Below, in pieces: positions 7,737 to 18,382 of a stretch of DNA of 64,000 nt. Source of the stretch: Hymenobacter properus (GTDB lineage: Bacteria; Bacteroidota; Bacteroidia; Cytophagales; Hymenobacteraceae); contig NZ_JADQDP010000004.1 in the NCBI RefSeq assembly GCF_015694735.1, forward strand, positions 186,001-250,000. The letters run 5' to 3'. The position numbers and the translations under genes are program-made. The stretch's first letter is position 1; every line of letters begins with the position of its first letter. The notes under the pieces are model-generated. The model searched no databases. It was not told where the DNA came from and saw nothing but the letters and a program-made list of their open reading frames with translations.

Positions 7737-8363
7737 TTACGCTTTTACTTCTTTGGTGGCCTCAGCCGGCGTTTCGGGCGCGGTGGCTTTGTTTTGGTCG
7801 ATGATGCCGCAAATCTGGGTGAAGATGCTTTCAATCGGGCCGATGCCGTTGAGGGCGTGGAATTTCTTCTGGGCGGCGTAGTAACCGGCTACTTGGGCGG
7901 TTTCGGTGTTGTACACCGTCACGCGGCGGCGGATTTTGCTCTCGTCCTGGTCGTCGGGACGGCCACTGGTTTTGCCGCGCTCCAGCAGGCGCTTCACCAG
8001 TTCTTCTTCCTGCACTTCGAGGGCAATCATGCAATTAATGCCGCTGTCGTGCTGGGCCATGAGTTGGTCGAGGCTTTCGGCCTGGGGCACGGTGCGGGGG
8101 AAGCCGTCGAAGATGAAGCCGCCGGCCGTGGCCTTGTGGGTTTGCAGAGCCGAATCAATCATGCCGATGACAACTTCATCGGGCACAAGCAGGCCTTCAT
8201 CCATCAGCTTTTTGGCGCGCAAGCCCAGTTCGGTGCCCTGGGCAATCTGGGCGCGCAGCAGGTCGCCGGTGCTCAGGTGCACAAGGTTGTACTGGGCGAT
8301 GAGTTTCTGGCTCTGGGTTCCTTTGCCGGCGCCGGGGGGGCCGAACAGCACGATATTCAACAT
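7737..8363 (-). CDS. adk: Adenylate kinase
   Basis: This enzyme interconverts ATP + AMP and 2 ADP in the cytoplasm. It has 208 residues. The P-loop is GPPGAGKGTQ at about 8-17. The NMP-binding region has LSTGDLLRAQIAQGTELG, FDGFPRT follows, and the LID region contains GRPDDQDESKIRRRVTVYN, a short LID without the four zinc cysteines. The C-terminus carries an acidic Ala/Thr-rich tail beyond the usual end, typical of Bacteroidota homologues. hpt lies upstream and obg downstream on the same strand. Confidence 0.97.
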   Translation of the reverse strand: MLNIVLFGPPGAGKGTQSQKLIAQYNLVHLSTGDLLRAQIAQGTELGLRAKKLMDEGLLVPDEVVIGMIDSALQTHKATAGGFIFDGFPRTVPQAESLDQLMAQHDSGINCMIALEVQEEELVKRLLERGKTSGRPDDQDESKIRRRVTVYNTETAQVAGYYAAQKKFHALNGIGPIESIFTQICGIIDQNKATAPETPAEATKEVKA

Positions 8364-8437
8364 GAACGGGAAGAGTTGCGCGATGGCAAGTGGTAAGGTG
8401 GGTTGAGCAAGTTAAGCAATCAAAGGCGGAATTGTTG

Positions 8438-8977
8438 CTATACGGCCACGTACACATCGGGTAGGTTGCGGCCCAGCCCGTCGTAGTCGAGGCCGTAGCC
8501 CACTACAAAATCATTGGGAATTTCTTTGGCCACGTAACGAATGCTCAGTTCGTGGCGCAGGCTTTCAGGCTTGAAAAACAGCGTGGCAATCTCTACCGAC
8601 GCCGGGCCTTTGCTTTGCAGCGTGGGCAGCAAATGATGCATGGTGGTGCCGGTGTCCACGATGTCTTCGACGAGGATGATGTCGCGGCCCTGCACTTCTT
8701 CGCGCAGGCCCAGCACTTCCTGCACCACGCCGGTGCTGCCCGTGCCCTCGTAGGAGGCCACGCGGATGAACACAATCTCGCACTCGCCTTGGTAGTGCTT
8801 CAGCAAATCGGCGGCAAACATGAAGCCTCCCGTGAGCACCACCACAAACAGCGGCCGGCGCCCGGCGTAGTCGGCGCTCAGGCGGGCGGCCAGCCCAGTC
8901 ACGGCCTCATCCAGTTGATTAGCCGACAGATACGGCCGAAATTCTTTGTTGTGGACGGTTACGTTGGCAAGGGCCAT
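8438..8977 (-). CDS. hpt: Hypoxanthine phosphoribosyltransferase
   Basis: This is the purine-salvage enzyme that joins hypoxanthine (and usually guanine) to PRPP. From the ATG at 8977 it has 179 residues. The PRPP-binding motif is IILVEDIVDTGTTMHHL, the fold hood contains FKPESLR, and the C-terminal FVVGYGLDYDGLGRNLPDVY is the purine-binding end typical of HPRT. An upstream in-frame ATG at 9007 would add ten residues (MYSHHTPSRR) that do not match the family. adk lies 74 nt downstream. Confidence 0.95.
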   Translation of the reverse strand: MALANVTVHNKEFRPYLSANQLDEAVTGLAARLSADYAGRRPLFVVVLTGGFMFAADLLKHYQGECEIVFIRVASYEGTGSTGVVQEVLGLREEVQGRDIILVEDIVDTGTTMHHLLPTLQSKGPASVEIATLFFKPESLRHELSIRYVAKEIPNDFVVGYGLDYDGLGRNLPDVYVAV

Positions 8978-9024
8978 GCGGCGCGAAGGGGTGTGATGGG
9001 AGTACAAAGCTACGGCCGGATTGT

Positions 9025-9204
9025 CTGAACCGCAGATTTAACGGATGAAACGAATTGAACGGATTCGCTTCCATGTCCACGTTCCAAACGGGGGCTGTGC
9101 CAATAAAAAGGCCGTTGCTCGATGAGCAGCGGCCTTTTTGTTTTATAAAGCCAGGATGAACGGAATCCGTTCAATCCATTTCATCCGTTAAATCTGCGGT
9201 TCAG
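9025..9204. repeat. Palindromic element, family 2 (9-bp-periodic arms) enclosing a terminator
   Basis: The left arm (9025-9066) begins CTGAACCGCAGATTTAACGG and the right arm (9163-9204) is its near-perfect inverse. Each arm has a 9-bp rhythm: AGATTTAAC, GGATGAAAC, GAATTGAAC, GGATTCGCT. The two arms enclose about 95 nt that contain the hppA terminator. A solo relative occurs at 50420-50463. Between hppA and hpt it fills nearly the whole intergenic gap. Confidence 0.85.
9105..9140 (-). terminator. Rho-independent terminator downstream of hppA
   Basis: AAAAAGGCCGTTGCTC and GAGCAGCGGCCTTTTT form a stem with one G-T pair and a tiny loop. On the minus strand it ends in a T-run about 65 nt past the hppA stop; the symmetric A/T flanks allow function both ways. 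Confidence 0.85.
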
Positions 9205-9205
9205 G

Positions 9206-11443
<2,238 letters not shown>

Positions 11444-11491
11444 AAAAACGTGAAAGGGTGGGAAAAAGTGAGTTAAGCGGTTTTCGGCTCG

Positions 11492-11520
11492 CAAAATAGC
11501 GGAAATTGGAGCTAATCCAA
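11492..11520 (-). promoter_or_regulatory. Candidate promoter of hppA
   Basis: On the minus strand TTG (11520-11518) is followed after 19 nt by TATTTTG (11498-11492), a near match to the Bacteroidota pair TTTG / TAnnTTTG. The predicted leader to the ATG at 11443 is about 40 nt. Confidence 0.4.
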
Positions 11521-11632
11521 GTTTCCAGCATTTGGCCGCCACTTGTTAGGCTTTTTCCTGCTTCTCCCCTATTCGTTTCTGCAGAATTACAAGCAGTTCG
11601 AGTTGCCTTCGGCCCACTAGGCCCGCATTGAC

Positions 11633-12547
11633 TTATAGTTCGCGCATCAGCACTTGGTACAGCGCCAGCATGCTGTCGATATCGCGCTTGTCCACCAACT
11701 CATCGGGTGAGTGCACGTGGTCTTCGGGCGCCCCCACGAAGCACCAGTCCCAGGGCGCGGCGGCGTGCTGCAGCTCCTTGGCATCGGAGCCGCCACTTCC
11801 TTCTACTTCAAGTTGGTGCGGGATGCCCGAGGCGGCAGCAATGGCCCGGATGCGGTCGACGTAAGCGCGGCGCGGGATAAGCGAATCGCGCAGCGAAATG
11901 GCGCAGCCCTGGCCAGCATGCACGCCCTCGGTTATCCAGGTAATGTCGGAGATGAGTGCCTGGCGCACGCCGTAGGTTTCATAAATAAATTTGGCCAGGT
12001 AGGCCACCGAGCCGCCGCCGTGCTCTTCCCAGCACGAGAAGGCGATGATGCCGTGCTCCAGGGTTTCGCACAGGCGCAGGGCGTTCCAAACGCCGAGGCG
12101 GTTGTCGAGGTAGCAGCTTTGGACGGTGGTTTCGGTTTCGCGGAAGTCGCAGTAGAAGGTAAGCTCCGTGCCACGGTCGATGTCGCGGTGGAACGCGTAG
12201 CCCAATTCGCCCGTTTCCTCGTCTATGGTCAGCGTGCAGTCTATCTCTCCTTGCGAATCGTTCCCCACCAAGCGGTAGCCGGCCTCGGCCTGGGGCCCGC
12301 CGATGCGCACCAATTGCCGGCCGTAGCGCACGGTGAAGCCGATGCTGTCGAGGTGGGCAAACACGGCCGTGCGCGGCTCCCCAAACACCAGCAGGATGCA
12401 GTCCTGAAACCGTTCGTCGGCAATGATTTGGGGCTGGTGGCGCCAGGTGCCTTGGTGCTGACGCACGTAATCGAGCACGAAACGGGACAGCGGGGCTTCG
12501 TGGCCAGCCGGGGCCGCCACGCGGCAAAGCGAATGCAGCAGTTGCAT
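11633..12547 (-). CDS. M42/M20-type metallopeptidase, aminopeptidase-like
   Basis: This 304-residue cytoplasmic protein of the M42 (glutamyl aminopeptidase/cellulase M) type should remove N-terminal residues from peptides using two metal ions. Candidate metal ligands and the catalytic base are His in FAHLDSIGF, Asp in YLDNRLGVWN, the Glu pair in CWEEHGGGS, Asp in ISDITW, and the last His in DHVHSPDELV. GSGGSDAKELQ near the C-terminus is typical of the fold. It is shorter than classic M42 enzymes (about 350), so the dimerisation insert may be reduced. It is divergent from the gene at 12662. Confidence 0.8.
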   Translation of the reverse strand: MQLLHSLCRVAAPAGHEAPLSRFVLDYVRQHQGTWRHQPQIIADERFQDCILLVFGEPRTAVFAHLDSIGFTVRYGRQLVRIGGPQAEAGYRLVGNDSQGEIDCTLTIDEETGELGYAFHRDIDRGTELTFYCDFRETETTVQSCYLDNRLGVWNALRLCETLEHGIIAFSCWEEHGGGSVAYLAKFIYETYGVRQALISDITWITEGVHAGQGCAISLRDSLIPRRAYVDRIRAIAAASGIPHQLEVEGSGGSDAKELQHAAAPWDWCFVGAPEDHVHSPDELVDKRDIDSMLALYQVLMREL

Positions 12548-12603
12548 AAGAAAAGGGAATTACGCCCAAAGCTAGGCCAAACTCCGTACTTTAGCAGGCC
12601 TGT

Positions 12604-12611
12604 TAGCTTTG
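12604..12611 (+). promoter_or_regulatory. Candidate -7 box upstream of the repeat protein
   Basis: TAGCTTTG matches the Bacteroidota -7 consensus TAnnTTTG exactly, about 50 nt before the ATG at 12662. No TTTG-like -33 element is evident, so this is only a candidate. Confidence 0.35.
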
Positions 12612-12661
12612 GCCAATTTCTACCCGGGCCCCTCCCCGGGCCTGCCTTCGACTTTCCACTT

Positions 12662-13915
12662 ATGTTGCGTTCGCTGTTTTGTATCTGTTGGGGCCTGCTC
12701 CTGCTGCCACACCTGGCCAGGGCCCAGAAGCCCGATACAACACGCACTCCTCCGCCGATTAAAACCGTGGAACTGGACACGGTGGGTGTACTTCCTTCGG
12801 CCGTGGACACCAAGGGCTGGCTGCTTCTCGACAAGGACATTCAGCTGGAGCTCGACGGGGCCGTGCGCAACATATACAACTTCAAGTATGACCGGGCTGA
12901 GAAGCAGTTCCGGTCGCTACGGCGGCGCTATCCCAACCACCCCATGCCCTATTTCCTGCTGGGCCTGAGCACGTGGTGGAAAATTATGCCCACCAACTTC
13001 CAGACGCAGCAGTACGATAAGACCTTCTTCGCCTACATGGACACGGCGGCCACCAAGGCCCAGAAGCTTTACGACGCCGACAACAACAACTACGAAGCCA
13101 GCTTCTTCCTCTCGGCCGCCTACGGATTCGATGCCCGCCTCCACGCCGAGCGCCACGACTGGCGCAAAGCCACGGTGGGCGCCCGCCGCGCCCTCAACTA
13201 CTTAAAGAAAAGCCAGGAAGCCAATGGCCTGAGCCCGGAGTTTCAGTTCGGCCAAGCGTTGTTTAACTACTACGCCGTCTGGATTCCAGACAACTACCCA
13301 CTGCTCAAGCCGGTACTGCTGTTTTTCCCGAAGGGCGACAAAAAACTGGGCCTGCAGCAGCTGCGCAGCGTGGCCGCCAATGGCTTCTACACCGGCACCG
13401 AAGCGCGGGTATTTCTCATGCGCATCCTGAAAAACGAGGAAAACAACGCCGAAGAAGCCATTCCGGTGGCGCGTTACCTGGCCACCACTTACCCCGATAA
13501 CGGGTACTTTCAGCGCTTCTACGCCTTGCTGGCCTACGACCAGGGCGAATTTGCCGATTGCGAGCGGGTGAGCCGCGAAATTCTCGACAAGATTAATAAG
13601 GGCATGCCGGGCTACGAGGGCATCAGTGGGCGCTACGCCAGCTACTTCCTAGGCTACCTGATGCAGAACCGCTACCGCGACATGGCCAAGGCTAAGGACT
13701 ATTACCAGCGGTGCATTGTGTTTTCGGAAAGCACAGGCGACACTTCTGGCGGTTTTTATTTGTTCGCCAACGTGAACCTGGCCCGCTTGGCCGCCAAGGA
13801 GAAGGACGTTGCCGCCGCCAAACGCTACTATGGCGTGGTGGCTGACAAAGCCGACCACAAATCGGAGCAGTACAAGGAAGCCAAAGCCTGGCTTAAAAAG
13901 AACGGAAAAGCATAA
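12662..13915 (+). CDS. Secreted tetratricopeptide-like repeat protein of unknown function
   Basis: The protein has 417 residues. A signal peptide (MLRSLFCICWGLLLLPHLARA, cleavage before QKPDTT) sends it to the periplasm. The rest is rich in paired helices with TPR-like spacing: FKYDRAEKQFRSLRRRYPNH, then AVARYLA/NNAEEAIPVARYLATTYP, YALLAYDQGEFADCERVSRE and MAKAKDYYQRCIVFSES. No enzymatic motif is visible. The ATG at 12662 is chosen because the signal peptide begins there. The next gene starts 1 nt after its stop (stop 13913-13915, ATG 13917), so the two form an operon and the membrane neighbour is its likely partner. Confidence 0.75.
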   Translation: MLRSLFCICWGLLLLPHLARAQKPDTTRTPPPIKTVELDTVGVLPSAVDTKGWLLLDKDIQLELDGAVRNIYNFKYDRAEKQFRSLRRRYPNHPMPYFLLGLSTWWKIMPTNFQTQQYDKTFFAYMDTAATKAQKLYDADNNNYEASFFLSAAYGFDARLHAERHDWRKATVGARRALNYLKKSQEANGLSPEFQFGQALFNYYAVWIPDNYPLLKPVLLFFPKGDKKLGLQQLRSVAANGFYTGTEARVFLMRILKNEENNAEEAIPVARYLATTYPDNGYFQRFYALLAYDQGEFADCERVSREILDKINKGMPGYEGISGRYASYFLGYLMQNRYRDMAKAKDYYQRCIVFSESTGDTSGGFYLFANVNLARLAAKEKDVAAAKRYYGVVADKADHKSEQYKEAKAWLKKNGKA

Positions 13916-13916
13916 G

Positions 13917-15287
13917 ATGGAACTCAGTGACCTTTTTCTGGCGCCGTTGTATTTGGCCATTCTTTACGGGCTGGCGTTTGCCGTGCGCCCGGCCGTCACA
14001 AACCAGTTCACCAAGCCTTTTTTCATTCCGGCGCTTACGCTCAAGTTCATTGGGGCCATTGCGCTGGGGTTGATTTACCAATTTTACTACTCTGGAGGTG
14101 ATACATTCAATTACTACTGGCACGCTACTATCATTCATGATGCATTCAGTAAGTCGTTTTCGACGGGTATGGCACTAATGCTTGATGATGGTGGCAGCAA
14201 CTTGCCTGCCATCGCACCTTACGTCGCTAAAATGTTTTGGCACCAGCCCAACTCCACCGAATATTTGGTGGCCCGTATTGCGGCCGCTCTGGGGTTTCTG
14301 TGCTTCAACAGCTACACGGCGATTGCGCTATTTTTTGCCACCATCAGCTTCAGCGGCGTTTGGGCCATGTTCGTCGCCTTCGCCAAGATTAGGCCGCAGG
14401 TTTACAAGCAGTTGGCTTGGACTATGTTTTACGTGCCATCCATGTTTTTCTGGGGCTCGGGCTTATTAAAGGACTCCCTGTGCCTAGGGGCTTTGGGCTG
14501 GCTATTCTACGCCATGTACCGCGGTATTATTCAGCGACAAGCGGTGCTCAAATGCCTCATTATAGGCACAATATCTATATATTCACTCTTATCTATTAAG
14601 GTGTATATTTTGCTTTGTTTCCTACCGGCGGCTTTGCTCTGGATATTCAACGAAACCAACGACCGCATCAAAAGCAAGGGGCTGCGGCTGGTGGCCCGCC
14701 CCTTGTTTCTGGGGCTAGGGGCAGCAGCTGCGTTTTACGCGGCTACCAATCTTACCAAGGGCGATGACAAATACGATGTGGACAAGATTGGGGAACGCAG
14801 CAAGATTACAGCCGACTACCTCTACCAACAAAGCATGCGGCAGGAAGGCTCGGGCTATTACCTGGGCGAACTCGACGGCAGCATCGGCAGCATGGTGAAG
14901 CTCGCGCCACAGGCCATCGGCACGGCCATTTACCGCCCTTTCCTCTGGGAAGCACACAACCCGGTAATGCTATTATCAGCTTTAGAAGCGGGCTTTTTCC
15001 TATTTTTTACGTTGCGCATTTTCTGGCGCACGGGCGTGCTCAAGACATTCGGCATAATTGGAAGAAATCCAATTTTGCTGCTTTGCTTTGTGTTTTCATT
15101 GGTGTTTGCCGCTTCGGTGGGTATTACAAGCTCCAACTTTGGTACGCTGGTGCGTTACAAAATCCCGATGATTCCCTTCTACCTCAGCGGGTTGTATATC
15201 CTTCAGAATATGGCAACGGGGCGGGCTTCCGGCGCGGCCGCAGTTAGCCGCCCGGCCGCGCGGTTACGGCCACAAGTAGCGGCGTAG
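13917..15287 (+). CDS. Polytopic membrane protein, possible polysaccharide polymerase-like
   Basis: The protein has 456 residues with roughly 10-12 hydrophobic segments and a long central polar loop (about 285-345, TKGDDKYDVDKIGERSKITA). I do not recognise a named family. The short motif GGDTFNYYWHA after the second or third helix resembles the first periplasmic loop of GT-C and Wzy-like proteins. A Wzy-type or related envelope role is suggested by topology and by the polysaccharide locus that follows, not by a domain match. It follows the repeat protein with a 1-nt gap and ends 51 nt before the convergent glycosyltransferase gene. Confidence 0.6.
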   Translation: MELSDLFLAPLYLAILYGLAFAVRPAVTNQFTKPFFIPALTLKFIGAIALGLIYQFYYSGGDTFNYYWHATIIHDAFSKSFSTGMALMLDDGGSNLPAIAPYVAKMFWHQPNSTEYLVARIAAALGFLCFNSYTAIALFFATISFSGVWAMFVAFAKIRPQVYKQLAWTMFYVPSMFFWGSGLLKDSLCLGALGWLFYAMYRGIIQRQAVLKCLIIGTISIYSLLSIKVYILLCFLPAALLWIFNETNDRIKSKGLRLVARPLFLGLGAAAAFYAATNLTKGDDKYDVDKIGERSKITADYLYQQSMRQEGSGYYLGELDGSIGSMVKLAPQAIGTAIYRPFLWEAHNPVMLLSALEAGFFLFFTLRIFWRTGVLKTFGIIGRNPILLLCFVFSLVFAASVGITSSNFGTLVRYKIPMIPFYLSGLYILQNMATGRASGAAAVSRPAARLRPQVAA

Positions 15288-15338
15288 GTATCACCTACCC
15301 TACTGTCTGTTATCGCAGGAAAGCCGTTTCTGTCCCTG

Positions 15339-16409
15339 CTATTGAAACAGCGCCAAAAAATTGGGGCTGTTGGCCACCACTGAGTAACGGGCTTCGATGG
15401 TGGCGCGTGCGGCCTGTCCTAGGCACTGACGCAAGCCAGCATCGGCTAGCAGCTTACGCAGGCTGGTTTCCCACTCGGCGGGCGTTGCGCACACAAAGCC
15501 GTTGTAGCCGTGCTGCACCACCTCGGTATTCATGCCCACGGGTGACACTAGCGCTGGCACACCCAAAGCCATGTACTGCAAGGCTTTAAAAGCGCATTTG
15601 CCTTTAGCCCAGGGGTCGTCCTCCAACGGCATCAGCCCCACATGGAAGCCCAGCAGGTCAGCAATTTCCGTTTCCTTGCGCCAGGGCATGAAAACCAGGG
15701 AGCGCAACGGAAATTGGGGGGGCTGGTTGGATATGACGCGAAACTCAAAATCAAGCCCTTCGGCTTCCAATTTGGCCAGCACGGACACCACTTGGTCGAG
15801 GTACTTGAGGGTGGAGTGCGTACCAGTCCAGCCAATGATGAGGCGGCCAGGCGCAGCTTGGTCGCGCACCTGGTTGTGCAGGTTCACCGTGTCGATGGTA
15901 GTGGGATTGACTACGGCCGCGGGGTTGAACTGCCGGGCGTAAGTGGCCAGGTAGGCGTTGCCGCAACTGTTCTTGTAAGCCCAGGCGCAGATGTCGGCCA
16001 CTTTGTGGTGCCACTTCACCCCAGCGGCTATTTTGTTGGCTTCGGATGTGTTGGCCAGCCAAATGGCATCGTCAAAATCGTAAATAAATTTTTTACCTAG
16101 CAATTTACTAATCATCCACTCGAACACTGGCGGACCCACGGGGGCCGCCTCCCGGTGAATGAACACAAAGTCAAAGGATGGCACCGAAAACAGTAGCGCA
16201 AATCGGCGCAAAAAGCCCATCAGAATACCACTAGCCTTGCGGAAGGTATGTCCGGGCTTGTAAAGAATATTCCAGGTATCGACCGAAATAAATGGTGCCA
16301 CTTCGTAGCTGTGTCCGGCCGCGGTCAGCACATCGAAATACTGCTCAAAGCGAAACCGCTGCGATGGTGCCCGGCCAATTGGATAGGGAACGATGAATAG
16401 AATGCGCAT
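15339..16409 (-). CDS. Glycosyltransferase, GT4-like (GT-B fold)
   Basis: The protein has 356 residues from the ATG at 16409. The N-terminal Rossmann domain begins MRILFIVPYPIGRAPSQRFR, and the acceptor region has DFVFIHREAAPVGPP and FIYDFDDAIWL. The C-terminal donor domain has GWTGTHSTLKYLD and, near 265-290, the E(x7)E-like region GKCAFKALQYMALGVPALVS. It should transfer a sugar to a lipid-linked acceptor at the inner face of the membrane; donor and acceptor are unknown. It is the last gene of the minus-strand polysaccharide locus. Confidence 0.85.
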   Translation of the reverse strand: MRILFIVPYPIGRAPSQRFRFEQYFDVLTAAGHSYEVAPFISVDTWNILYKPGHTFRKASGILMGFLRRFALLFSVPSFDFVFIHREAAPVGPPVFEWMISKLLGKKFIYDFDDAIWLANTSEANKIAAGVKWHHKVADICAWAYKNSCGNAYLATYARQFNPAAVVNPTTIDTVNLHNQVRDQAAPGRLIIGWTGTHSTLKYLDQVVSVLAKLEAEGLDFEFRVISNQPPQFPLRSLVFMPWRKETEIADLLGFHVGLMPLEDDPWAKGKCAFKALQYMALGVPALVSPVGMNTEVVQHGYNGFVCATPAEWETSLRKLLADAGLRQCLGQAARATIEARYSVVANSPNFLALFQ

Positions 16410-16463
16410 AGGATAGCGGGAATAAGCCAGCACCGCATTGAACCGGCAAGGATTGATTTAAGG

Positions 16464-17612
16464 CTAATCCGAACTGGCTGGGCTGGAGTAAAATTCCAGC
16501 ACAGCCTCGATGACCCTTTGCTGGTCGGGTTCGGTTAGTTCGTAAAACAGAGGTAGGCGCACTAGCCTTTCGCCGTAGTGCTCGGCCCAGGGCAAGGCGC
16601 GGCCGTCATGTTTGGCGGCGTAGTAAGCGCTTCGGTGCAGCGGTAGGTAATGAAAAACTGCCCACACCTGCCGCGCTTTCAAGTAGGAGAGCAAGGCGGT
16701 GCGCTCGGCGAGGCTGCGGCACATGAGGTAGAACAGGTGGCCATTGTTGGTGGCATAGTCTGGCAGCACGGGCAAGCCGATTCCGTGCGCCACCAGCGGC
16801 GCCAGCGCGTGGTAGTAGCGTTGCCAAATGGCCCGGCGCACGCGCTGAATGTCGTCCATCTGCTCCAGCTGGGCCCACAAATAGGCGGCGATGATGTCGG
16901 AGGGCAAGAATGAGGACCCCACGTCCACCCAGCCGTACTTGTCCACTTCGCCCCGGTGAAAAGCCGAGCGGGTGGTCCCTTTTTCCCGGATGACTTCGGC
17001 CCGCGCGTCGTACCGGCCTTCATTGAGGACCAGCATGCCGCCCTCGCCGGAAATAATGTTCTTGGTTTCATGAAACGAGAACGTGGCTAGGCTGCCCAGG
17101 CTGCCCAGCGGCCGGCCCCGGTGGTAGCTGTCGATGGCGTGCGCGGCATCTTCTATCACCGCCAAGCCGTGTCGCGTGGCCACTTGCTGGATGGCGTCCA
17201 TATCGCAGGCAATGCCTGCGTAGTGCACCGGCACAATAGCCCGGGTGCGCGGCGTCACGAGTTGCTCTAAATCGGCCGTGCTCATGTTAGGGTTGAGCGC
17301 GGTGCTGTCTGCAAAAACGATGGTGGCCCCGCGCAGCACGAAGGCATTGGCTGTGCTCACGAACGTGAACGAGGGCATGATTATCTCGTCGCCGGGCTGC
17401 ACGTTCAGCAGCAAAGCCGCCATTTCGAGGGCGTCGGTGCACGAAGTGGTGAGGAGCACCTTGCGAAATCCCAGGCTCTCCTCAAAGAACCGGTGCACGC
17501 GCTGCGTGAACATGCCATCCCCGGAAATTTTGCCGGAACGTACCGCCTCCTCGATGTAGCGGGACTCCTTGCCGGAAAAATAAGGTTTGTTAAAAGGAAT
17601 CAGGTCACTCAT
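16464..17612 (-). CDS. wecE: dTDP-4-amino-4,6-dideoxygalactose transaminase (WecE/RffA type)
   Basis: This PLP enzyme of the DegT/DnrJ/EryC1 family should convert dTDP-4-keto-6-deoxyglucose to dTDP-4-amino-4,6-dideoxygalactose with glutamate. It has 382 residues, the WecE length. Typical motifs are IPFNKPYFSGKESRYIEEAV, TTSCTDALEMAALLL, VIEDAAHAIDS, and the PLP lysine in FSFHETKNIISGEGGML. The next gene encodes a WecD-like acetyltransferase, as in the enterobacterial common antigen pathway, so the likely end product is dTDP-Fuc4NAc. rmlA and rmlB, needed for the precursor, are not in this window. Confidence 0.9.
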   Translation of the reverse strand: MSDLIPFNKPYFSGKESRYIEEAVRSGKISGDGMFTQRVHRFFEESLGFRKVLLTTSCTDALEMAALLLNVQPGDEIIMPSFTFVSTANAFVLRGATIVFADSTALNPNMSTADLEQLVTPRTRAIVPVHYAGIACDMDAIQQVATRHGLAVIEDAAHAIDSYHRGRPLGSLGSLATFSFHETKNIISGEGGMLVLNEGRYDARAEVIREKGTTRSAFHRGEVDKYGWVDVGSSFLPSDIIAAYLWAQLEQMDDIQRVRRAIWQRYYHALAPLVAHGIGLPVLPDYATNNGHLFYLMCRSLAERTALLSYLKARQVWAVFHYLPLHRSAYYAAKHDGRALPWAEHYGERLVRLPLFYELTEPDQQRVIEAVLEFYSSPASSD

Positions 17613-17642
17613 CGGGTCCGCAAAGATACGGCGCGCGGCAGC

Positions 17643-18371
17643 CTACTCGGGTTGTTGCCACAGATGAAACACGTGCTCGCGCCGAGCCAGCTGAAAACCG
17701 CAGTGCTCGTAAAAAAGCTGCGCCGCCCGGTTGGTTTCCTGCGTGACAACTTGGAGCAACGCCTGCCCCTGCCGACTGGCCTCTCGCTGGGCTACCTGCA
17801 CCAGCCCTTGCCCAAGGCCTTGGTGCCGGGCTTCGGCGCTCACGGCCAGCAGTTCGATGCTGGCGTGCGCATTGCGCGTGCCGAGCGTGAGCAGCCCCAG
17901 CGTGGTGCCCTTCCGCACGGCTACCCAAGCCCCGCCGCCAGCCAGGGCCTGCCGCAGCCATTCCGCATACAGCAGGTTGCAAGCCTGGACCGAAATTCGG
18001 GCATCGCGCCGAAAGCGGGAATACTGACTACTTTGCAGGGCTAGTTGGTCGAGCGCGGCGGAGGGCTCGGTCATTAGCTGATATTCGATGCCAGACGCCT
18101 GCGGTGCTTGGTCAGACAATATTGCCTCCGGCAGAGGTTTATGATAAGTCAGCCGCACATCGGCCAGCCACGCCCCCGCGGCCTGCGCACCGGCGATGGC
18201 GGCTTCGGCGGCCGAATCAATTACCAAGTACAGCAAACGCAGCCCCCTGGCCTGGCTGTCGGCCACGGCTTCGGCCACCTGCCGCGGGCTCTGAGCGCCG
18301 ACACGCCCTACGGGGTAGCCCAGCCACGCGCTGTCCCAAGCCAAAGACTCAACCACGGCTTTATCACTCAT
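17643..18371 (-). CDS. GNAT N-acetyltransferase, WecD/RffC-like
   Basis: The protein has 242 residues. The N-terminus VESLAWDSAWLGYPVGRV resembles WecD, which acetylates dTDP-4-amino-4,6-dideoxygalactose with acetyl-CoA. The C-terminal half is a GNAT fold: AWVAVRKGTTLGLLTLG, then the acetyl-CoA loop AEARHQGLGQGLVQVAQRE, and TNRAAQLFYEHCGF. It lies 30 nt upstream of wecE on the same strand, which supports the WecD assignment. A paralogue with the same N-terminal motif is at 42909-43880. Confidence 0.83.
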   Translation of the reverse strand: MSDKAVVESLAWDSAWLGYPVGRVGAQSPRQVAEAVADSQARGLRLLYLVIDSAAEAAIAGAQAAGAWLADVRLTYHKPLPEAILSDQAPQASGIEYQLMTEPSAALDQLALQSSQYSRFRRDARISVQACNLLYAEWLRQALAGGGAWVAVRKGTTLGLLTLGTRNAHASIELLAVSAEARHQGLGQGLVQVAQREASRQGQALLQVVTQETNRAAQLFYEHCGFQLARREHVFHLWQQPE

Positions 18372-18382
18372 GGCCAGTTTGC

